Origin: an uncultured Rhodospirillaceae bacterium
GTDB taxonomy: Bacteria; Pseudomonadota; Alphaproteobacteria; Rhodospirillales; UBA2165
Length of the DNA: 8,265 bases
Direction of reading: 5' to 3'
Assembly: GCA_913054205.1 (NCBI GenBank)
Contig: CAJXJM010000093.1
Location: 1 to 8,265 of the forward strand
Numbering within the stretch: position 1 is the first letter of the stretch; each line of letters starts with the position of its first letter. Positions 1 to 4,371 of the stretch are shown one piece after another. Position numbers and translations under genes: made by a program. The notes beneath the pieces are model-generated. The model was given only the letters and a program-made list of their open reading frames with translations. It searched no databases and was not told the origin of the DNA.

Positions 1-5
1 ACAAC

Positions 6-66
6 TGGCATTATTTGCCATATAAGGATTTGGCCGACTAATCGTTTATGCCACACCTATGCCACA
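6..66. repeat. Cluster of short TGCCA/TGGCA repeats at the left edge
   Basis: TGGCA (6-10) and TGCCA (16-20) form an inverted repeat around a 5-base AT centre. Further right, TATGCCACA occurs twice (47-55 and 58-66) with an 11-base period, about one helical turn. The sites could be protein-binding half-sites (for example of a LysR-type or recombinase protein) belonging to a gene beyond the left edge. No function can be assigned from this much sequence, and chance is possible for motifs this short. Confidence 0.35.
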
Positions 67-92
67 TAGAATGACCCCAGCAAAAATAACCC

Positions 93-125
93 AAAAAAAA
101 GGCTAGGAAACCGAAGTTTCCTAGC
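93..125 (-). terminator. Intrinsic terminator with UUCG tetraloop
   Basis: On the minus strand, a perfect 10-bp stem GCTAGGAAAC (125-116) and GTTTCCTAGC (111-102) closes a TTCG loop with a C-G closing pair, the very stable cUUCGg tetraloop. One C and then eight T residues (100-93) follow. This is a canonical Rho-independent terminator. It would end the candidate small RNA and possibly read-through from the LysR gene. The plus strand has no T run after the hairpin, so it is directional. Confidence 0.9.
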
Positions 126-224
126 AAGTTTAACAGGGAGGCTTCACGTCTGGGAGACGTAGGGTCCGAGGACCCTTCCTTCGAGGCGGGAGCCCCGAAG
201 TCGCGCCGAACTTGTCGTCGCGTG
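93..224 (-). ncRNA. Candidate structured small RNA downstream of the LysR gene
   Basis: I see no protein gene here, but the minus strand reads as a compact structured RNA. A closing stem CAAGUU (214-209) pairs with AACUUG (130-125). Inside it are three hairpins: an 8-bp stem CUUCGGGG/CCUCGAAG with loop CUCCCG (200-179), a 6-bp stem AGGGUC/GACCCU with a CUCG loop (176-161), and a directly abutting 6-bp stem ACGUCU/AGACGU with a CCC loop (160-146). A mostly single-stranded GAAGCCUCCCUGUUA follows, and then an intrinsic terminator. A TTATATAT stretch (236-229) could be the -10 element, placing the 5' end near 224; no good -35 element is visible, so that end is a guess. CUCCC occurs three times, in or beside loops, and could act as an anti-Shine-Dalgarno sequence. 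Family unknown: a trans-acting sRNA with anti-SD loops (like the alphaproteobacterial CCUCCUCCC-motif sRNAs) or a divergent 6S RNA are the alternatives I considered. The structure is seen in the sequence; the function is inference. Confidence 0.6.
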
Positions 225-276
225 ATTGATATATAAGGTCGATTTTTCTCAGAAACCAGTGGTCATACAACAATTC

Positions 277-299
277 ACCCATGCGTTTTTTGCATAGGT
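277..299 (-). other. Hairpin just downstream of the LysR stop codon
   Basis: On the minus strand, ACCTATGC (299-292) pairs with GCATGGGT (284-277), giving 8 bp with one G-U pair around a 7-base A-rich loop. It begins 27 bases after the LysR stop. No T run follows (GAATTG comes next), so it is not a clear intrinsic terminator. It could protect the 3' end of the LysR mRNA or mark the boundary before the candidate small RNA. Confidence 0.3.
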
Positions 300-325
300 T
301 TCTACAAATCATTGATATTGTTATA

Positions 326-1222
326 TTATTTGCGAATTTCTAAGATTTTTCTAACTAAGAAATCTCGGAAAACCGCTATGCGCGCGGACTGTCTGAGCTC
401 TTCCGGATAGACAAAATAGACCTCAGTTTGCGGTGATTGCAGTTCTGGCAGAATGTGGACCAAATTTGTCGACCCTTCGATAAAATAATCCGGTAAAGCA
501 CCAATTCCAACGCCGCTGCGCACAGCACGGAAAATTCCATAAATGTTATTCACCTGGAGTACCGGTTTCCGGCGAACACCTTTGGCACCGGCGCCTTGCA
601 AAAAGTTCAGGGCGGGTAGCAAATCCGTTTGATCACCCACTTCCTCGCCAAAAGTAACTAGATTGTGCTTGTCCAGATCCTCAGGCGTCTTCGGCATGCC
701 ATGTTCTTGCAGGTATTCGGGCGAGGCATAAACTTTGTAATGAATACTCATCAGGTGGCGCTGGACGAGATCTGGCTGGCGCGGCGGCGTTAGCCGGATG
801 GCGACATCGGCCTCGCGCATGGCAAGATCAAGATCATCATAAACCAGCAAAATCGTCACATTGATGTCGGGATAGAGATCCATAAATTCTTTAATCCGCG
901 GTGTCAGCCAAACCGAGCCAAACCCGACCGTCGTCGTAATTTTAAGCGGGCCTTTCGGTTGTTCTTTGCTTTCGGTCAGGCGCGCTTCGGTCATTGCGAC
1001 TTTGTGGAATACTTCATGGGCGGTGAGATAAAGATCTTCGCCTTGCTCCGTCAAAATAAGGCCGCGGGCATGACGGTGGAACAGGGGCACCTTGAGGCTT
1101 TGCTCAAGCGAACTGATCTGTCGACTGATTGCTGACTGGCTGAGGTTCAGGGTTTCACCAGCATGGGTGAAACTGCCGGCCTCGGCGACAGCATGAAAAA
1201 TTCGAAGCTTATCCCAATCCAT
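326..1222 (-). CDS. LysR-type transcriptional regulator
   Basis: A 298-residue protein of the usual LysR length. Residues 1-60 carry the winged helix-turn-helix: LRIFHAVAEAGSFTHAGETL, then LNLSQSAISRQISSLEQSL, then PLFHRHARGLILTEQG, all typical of the family. The rest (from about residue 90, GPLKITTTVGFG) is the periplasmic-binding-protein-like effector domain, with family-like segments such as ADVAIRLTPP and GVGIGALPDYF. I chose the ATG at 1222 because the domain starts directly after it (MDWDKLRIF) and a GGAA lies 6 bases upstream; a TTG at 1243 is a weaker alternative. The gene lies downstream of trxB on the same strand but is separated from it by a terminator-like hairpin, so it probably has its own promoter in 1223-1265. 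LysR proteins bind DNA as tetramers and respond to small ligands. The ligand and targets cannot be read from sequence; a role in redox control is only suggested by the neighbour trxB. Confidence 0.93.
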   Translation of the reverse strand: MDWDKLRIFHAVAEAGSFTHAGETLNLSQSAISRQISSLEQSLKVPLFHRHARGLILTEQGEDLYLTAHEVFHKVAMTEARLTESKEQPKGPLKITTTVGFGSVWLTPRIKEFMDLYPDINVTILLVYDDLDLAMREADVAIRLTPPRQPDLVQRHLMSIHYKVYASPEYLQEHGMPKTPEDLDKHNLVTFGEEVGDQTDLLPALNFLQGAGAKGVRRKPVLQVNNIYGIFRAVRSGVGIGALPDYFIEGSTNLVHILPELQSPQTEVYFVYPEELRQSARIAVFRDFLVRKILEIRK

Positions 1223-1265
1223 AATTTCCGACCGGTTTTCCAATAAATATAGCGATTACGTATGC

Positions 1266-1289
1266 AAAAATGACGGCGCTAAGCCGTCA
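1266..1289 (-). terminator. Probable intrinsic terminator of trxB
   Basis: On the minus strand a perfect 7-bp stem TGACGGC (1289-1283) and GCCGTCA (1277-1271) encloses TTAGC and is followed at once by five T residues (1270-1266). It lies 61 bases after the trxB stop codon and 43 bases before the LysR start, so it should separate the two transcripts. Flanking ATGCA (1262-1266) and TGCAT (1295-1299) extend the symmetry, so the element could also be a protein-binding site at the LysR promoter. Confidence 0.7.
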
Positions 1290-1350
1290 AGTTATGCATT
1301 TTACGCAAAAACAGCCGAGATTTATATAGAAAGTTGACGTGAACCGAATT

Positions 1351-2322
1351 TTATTCCGCGGCTGCCTGTTCGCCGGCTGCGAGTTCAGCCAAATACTTCT
1401 CTGCTTCGAGCGCCGCCATGCAGCCGGTACCAGCTGCCGTAACGGCTTGGCGGAATTTATTATCCTGCACATCGCCGGCGGCAAAAACGCCGGGGATTTG
1501 CGTTGCCGTGCTGTCGGGCTGGGTAATCAGATAGCCTTCGTCATCCATTTCCAATTGACCGACGAATATATCGGTGTTGGGTTTATGACCAATGGCGATA
1601 AAGACGCCTTCGAGGCTGTGATCGGTAACTTCATCGGTTTGAAGGTTGCGAACCTTCATGCCGGTCACTTCAGGCATCGGCCCATCCTGTTTGCCGACAA
1701 CCTCTTCCAGTGTTGAGTTCCACAGCATTTCAATTTTGGGATTGTTGAACAGGCGCTGCTGCAACATCTTTTCTGCGCGGAGCTCGTCCCGCCGATGGAT
1801 CAGTTTCACTTTGGTTGCATGGTTGGTGAGATATATTGCTTCTTCGACGGCAGTATTGCCGCCGCCGACAACCGCGACTTCTTTGCCGCGATAGAAAAAG
1901 CCATCGCAGGTCGCACAGGCTGAGACGCCAAAGCCTTGATATTTCTGCTCGCTTTCCATGCCCAACCATTTGGCTTCGGCGCCCGTGCAGATGATCAGCG
2001 CATCGCAGGTATAGACGTCGCCGGAATCGCCGATGAGTTTAAACGGCGGGGATTTAAGATCGGCTTCAACGATCAAGTCGGAGATCATCTCGGTGCCGAC
2101 GCCTTCGGCCTGCGCTTGGATTTGTTCCATCAACCACGGGCCTTGGATGACTTCCGGGAAACCGGGATAGTTTTCAACATCGGTGGTAATGGTCATTTGA
2201 CCGCCCGGCTGCATGCCGTGGATCAATGTCGGCTCAAGACTGGCGCGCGCGGTATAGATGGCGGCAGTGAGCCCGGCAGCGCCGGAACCGAGTATAAGAA
2301 CTTTGTGATGCTGAGTGGACAT
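1351..2322 (-). CDS. trxB: Thioredoxin reductase (NADPH)
   Basis: A cytoplasmic flavoenzyme that uses NADPH to reduce thioredoxin, which in turn reduces protein disulfides and ribonucleotide reductase. Length is 323 residues, normal for bacterial low-molecular-weight TrxB. Visible motifs in order: FAD-binding GSGAAG at 12-17, the redox-active disulfide CATC at 136-139 followed by DG, NADPH-binding GGGNTAVEEA at 153-162, HRRDELRAEK from 176, and the second FAD motif GVFAAGDVQD at 278-287. All key residues are present. I chose the ATG at 2322 because the FAD domain starts directly after it (MSTQHHKVLILGSGAAG) and GGAG lies 11 bases upstream; an ATG at 2352 would add ten unconserved residues and has no ribosome-binding site. 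It is divergent from the Lrp-type gene and followed by a terminator-like hairpin. Confidence 0.97.
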   Translation of the reverse strand: MSTQHHKVLILGSGAAGLTAAIYTARASLEPTLIHGMQPGGQMTITTDVENYPGFPEVIQGPWLMEQIQAQAEGVGTEMISDLIVEADLKSPPFKLIGDSGDVYTCDALIICTGAEAKWLGMESEQKYQGFGVSACATCDGFFYRGKEVAVVGGGNTAVEEAIYLTNHATKVKLIHRRDELRAEKMLQQRLFNNPKIEMLWNSTLEEVVGKQDGPMPEVTGMKVRNLQTDEVTDHSLEGVFIAIGHKPNTDIFVGQLEMDDEGYLITQPDSTATQIPGVFAAGDVQDNKFRQAVTAAGTGCMAALEAEKYLAELAAGEQAAAE

Positions 2323-2591
2323 GTGATCGAGAACTCCGAAACGAGTGGGCATATTTGATGAGAATTGAGCCTAACATAGAAAGCTCTGGAGCGTCGCGCA
2401 AGGGCACGCATTGGTTAGTTTTACACAAGTTTTAGTGAGACTGATTTGTGGCTACATTTCTAACCAAAGGGTGCCTGGCACGACCAGTCCTATGCGAAAG
2501 ATTATTTGCCAAAATTGAAATATTATTGCGCGAAGCTTGAGAGAGTCCTACACTGAGGTTGCTCGATTTTGGGCTGGTAAAGGGACATTTT
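2323..2591. promoter_or_regulatory. Divergent control region between trxB and the Lrp-type gene
   Basis: This 269-base non-coding stretch must hold promoters for both divergent genes. I could not pick convincing -35/-10 pairs. Two possible operator features stand out. GTGCCTGGCAC (2471-2481) is a perfect 11-base palindrome. The near-identical ATTATTTGC (2501-2509) and ATTATTGC (2522-2529) are direct repeats 21 bases apart (two helical turns) in AT-rich DNA, the kind of spacing and composition that autoregulatory Lrp-family proteins often bind. The Lrp-type gene has an AGGGA ribosome-binding site at 2581-2585. Binding by that protein is inference. Confidence 0.4.
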
Positions 2592-3089
2592 ATGAGCCGG
2601 GTAAAGCTCGATAATATTGATCGTAAGATTCTCCGCGAGCTGCGGGACAATGGTCGCATCACAAATGTTGAATTGTCGAAGCGGGTCGGGATCTCTGCGC
2701 CGCCCTGTTTGCGCCGTGTCCGTGCCCTTGAAGAAGCCGGTTTGATCAGAGGCTACCATGCAGATTTGGAACCGACCGAGCTCGGCTACAATGTCACGGT
2801 CTTTGCGCAAATCGGACTGACCAGCCAGGCAGAACCTGATCTGGTCGCCTTTGAAAGCCTGATCAATTCCTGGGCCGAAGTACGTGAATGTCACATGCTC
2901 GCCGGCGAAACTGATTTCCTCCTCAAAGTCGTTGCCGAGGATTGGGAAAGCTATCAGGATTTTGTCATGAAAAAACTAACCGCCGCGCCCAACGTCGCCC
3001 ACGTCAAATCCGCCCTCGCCATCCGCTCCTCCAAACTCGCCCCCGGCGTCCCGGTGGAGTTGGACGAAGGGGACGAGGCGGAGGAATAA
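2592..3089 (+). CDS. Lrp/AsnC-family transcriptional regulator
   Basis: A 165-residue DNA-binding regulator of the leucine-responsive/asparagine family, which forms dimers and octamers and often senses amino acids. The N-terminal helix-turn-helix is clear: LDNIDRKILRELRDNGRIT (6-24), then NVELSKRVGIS with CLRRVRALEEAGLIRGYHA to residue 57. The C-terminal ligand-sensing RAM domain runs from about 66 to 140, including HMLAGETDFLLKVVAEDWES. The tail ends in an unusually acidic LDEGDEAEE. I chose the ATG at 2592 (MSRVKLDNIDRKIL), which has AGGGA upstream at good spacing; an in-frame TTG at 2559 would add eleven residues without family similarity. The gene is divergent from trxB, so control of itself and possibly of trxB is plausible. 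The specific ligand is unknown. Confidence 0.95.
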   Translation: MSRVKLDNIDRKILRELRDNGRITNVELSKRVGISAPPCLRRVRALEEAGLIRGYHADLEPTELGYNVTVFAQIGLTSQAEPDLVAFESLINSWAEVRECHMLAGETDFLLKVVAEDWESYQDFVMKKLTAAPNVAHVKSALAIRSSKLAPGVPVELDEGDEAEE

Positions 3090-3177
3090 GCGTTCTTCGC
3101 TCTCAATTTCTCCCAATTAAATTGATTTTTCTATTGATGGGAGGCTCATTCAATTTAGAACAAAAGGAGAATATAGA

Positions 3178-3399
3178 ATGAGCGACGGTGATAATGAGAA
3201 GAGCGAACTTGAACACGCGAAAAATATGGTGCGCAACTGGAAAAGCCAACGTGAAGACGAAAAGAGGAATAATCCTCCTGGTGTTTATTCGGCGAGATGG
3301 GATTTTCTCAACGATAAAGTTGAAAAATGGTCCATAGATGTTGGCGTTTGGAATAGACGATTAAGTGAGTGTAGAAGAAGGAATGGGTTATCTTTTTAA
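3178..3399 (+). CDS. Small charged protein of unknown function
   Basis: I do not recognise this 73-residue protein. It has a strong ribosome-binding site, AAAGGAGA (3163-3170), seven bases before the ATG, which is the best argument that it is real. The sequence is hydrophilic and rich in K, R, E, D, N and W, with no membrane segment or signal peptide. The middle (PPGVYSARWDFLNDKVEKWS) is probably helical. It lies 88 bases after the Lrp-type gene on the same strand, so it could share that transcript, though it may be an independent accessory gene. The coding sequence is visibly more A/T-rich than its neighbours, which fits recent acquisition or weak conservation. Confidence 0.6.
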   Translation: MSDGDNEKSELEHAKNMVRNWKSQREDEKRNNPPGVYSARWDFLNDKVEKWSIDVGVWNRRLSECRRRNGLSF

Positions 3400-3481
3400 G
3401 GTAAGAATTGGCCGAGTGCCCGATTTATTCCACCTATCAATGCGCGAATTTTCTTCCGGCATAAGGTTCTCAGCAATTGCT
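3400..3481. other. Short gap between convergent genes, nothing recognised
   Basis: The small charged protein and the lipoprotein converge here. I see no terminator-like hairpin with a T run on either strand and no extra reading frame with a ribosome-binding site. Confidence 0.5.
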
Positions 3482-3943
3482 TCAAGTTCCATTTGGATAA
3501 ATCGTCAGACTTTCCCAACGTGATGCACTGAAGAATAAATCCCTCGGGATAGAGTATAATTTTCGTTGAATTTCCTCCGCCGTTTGGTAGACAGTTTCAG
3601 CATCTGATTTTTGCATTTTTTTGCGCCAGCCAATCGTTTCATCGATAAGCTTGATGAAATCATCATAACCACCCAACAGGTTGAGATCATTTTTTGCCTG
3701 CTCAAGGCCGGGGCCGATTTTATCAAAAGCGTAGCTCAGCAATCGCCATTTGATAAGTTCAGGGTCTTGATTACCTTGGCGATGGTGTCTGAAGGATGGT
3801 CCGATGGCATCTTCCAAACGGTCCGTTATCCTTTCCCGTACCTCTTTTGAAAGTGCGAGCGGTTGTTCTTGCACCAGTTCGGGTTGTCTCGCGCAGGCTG
3901 CAAGTAAACTAAAAGCGAGTATTAAATATACATATAACCGCAT
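3482..3943 (-). CDS. Small predicted lipoprotein of unknown function
   Basis: A 153-residue protein with a clear lipoprotein signal: a short start MRLYVYLILAFSLL and then the lipobox LAAC, with the lipidated cysteine at residue 17. The residue after it is Ala rather than Asp, so outer-membrane sorting is expected. The mature part is hydrophilic and mainly helical, with a conserved-looking segment DPELIKWRLLSYAFDKIGPG (about 60-79) and many charged residues. I do not recognise a named family. The ATG at 3943 has AGGA eight bases upstream. The gene converges on the small charged protein and diverges from the basic 63-residue protein, so it is probably transcribed alone. Confidence 0.75.
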   Translation of the reverse strand: MRLYVYLILAFSLLAACARQPELVQEQPLALSKEVRERITDRLEDAIGPSFRHHRQGNQDPELIKWRLLSYAFDKIGPGLEQAKNDLNLLGGYDDFIKLIDETIGWRKKMQKSDAETVYQTAEEIQRKLYSIPRDLFFSASRWESLTIYPNGT

Positions 3944-4009
3944 AAATTGATCCTACAATATCTGACTAAAGTAGGTTATGGCGGGGCCAGAGGGTGTTTT
4001 TCCTTAAAG

Positions 4010-4034
4010 TTAATTATCAACAGTTGTTAATTAA
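4010..4034. promoter_or_regulatory. 25-base palindrome, probable operator
   Basis: The arms TTAATTATCAAC (4010-4021) and GTTGTTAATTAA (4023-4034) are inverted repeats matching at 11 of 12 positions around a central A. The element sits between the divergent lipoprotein (start 3943) and basic-protein (start 4144) genes. It has the size and symmetry of a dimeric repressor site (MarR-, TetR- or GntR-type), and the location would let one factor control both sides. A transcript hairpin is less likely, as it lacks a following T run. Which protein binds it is unknown. Confidence 0.5.
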
Positions 4035-4058
4035 CGTAAAACTCAGTTTTCTCATTTA

Positions 4059-4078
4059 CCCCCCCCCTAAACTTTAGG
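4059..4078. repeat. Run of nine C followed by a small palindrome
   Basis: Nine consecutive C residues occupy 4059-4067. Overlapping their end is CCTAAA-C-TTTAGG (4066-4078), a perfect inverted repeat. Homopolymer runs of this length are prone to slippage, and one upstream of a gene can change promoter spacing, but this run is about 75 bases before the next start codon and need not be functional. A read error in run length is possible. Confidence 0.45.
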
Positions 4079-4143
4079 TTCCACGGAGAGTCGTCGGGTG
4101 GTATGTTTCCTCAGTAACGTCAGCTAAAAAGGATGCTAATCCC

Positions 4144-4335
4144 ATGAGCAAAGCCAGAGCCCGCGAGAGAGCGAAAGCTAGAAAAGGTAAAAAGCGTGTC
4201 CCGAAGGTTGAGCTGCCGACCCAACAATTTGGGTCCGGAAAATTCGATCCAGGAGGTGGTTCGATTAAAGGCCCGCAGACGAATAACGTCAAAAGCTTCG
4301 CAACGGCAAAGCGCGGTTCAGCCCGATCTGGTTAA
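4144..4335 (+). CDS. Small, very basic conserved protein next to recQ
   Basis: A 63-residue protein starting MSKARARERAKARKGKKRVP, in which about half of the first twenty residues are Lys or Arg. A glycine-rich middle (FGSGKFDPGGGSIKGP, about 30-45) and a tail ending RGSARSG follow. No hydrophobic core or membrane segment is visible, so it is probably disordered or folds on binding RNA, DNA or the ribosome. From memory, similar short proteins with this start and an FDPG-GSIKGP segment occur as hypothetical proteins in alphaproteobacteria; I cannot name a family. The ATG at 4144 has AAAAAGGA ending ten bases upstream. It precedes recQ by 36 bases and is likely co-transcribed with it. Confidence 0.75.
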   Translation: MSKARARERAKARKGKKRVPKVELPTQQFGSGKFDPGGGSIKGPQTNNVKSFATAKRGSARSG

Positions 4336-4371
4336 GCTCTAACAACGATCTCCTTCACGAAATTAAAATCA

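Noticed and set aside
3..41. Open frame at the left edge reading NWHYLPYKDLAD then stop, possibly the end of a plus-strand gene
   Set aside because: Only twelve codons are visible and they match nothing I recognise; another frame is also open to base 69, so neither can be supported.
130..312. 60-codon minus-strand frame overlapping the small RNA
   Set aside because: Its composition looks like a translated structured RNA, it has no good ribosome-binding site, and the RNA fold explains the region better.
2942..3181. 79-codon frame running from inside the Lrp-type gene to the start of the small charged protein
   Set aside because: Most of it is an out-of-frame, Arg/Pro-rich shadow of the Lrp coding sequence, and the start has no independent ribosome-binding site.
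4004..4035. CtrA-type binding site, because several TTAA copies occur here
   Set aside because: No pair of TTAA elements has the seven-base spacing of the known CtrA site; the copies are explained by the palindrome.
4133..4147. Tiny ATG-CTA-ATC-CCA-TGA frame overlapping the start of the basic protein
   Set aside because: The purine-rich site abuts its ATG too closely for initiation, while the spacing suits the ATG at 4144.
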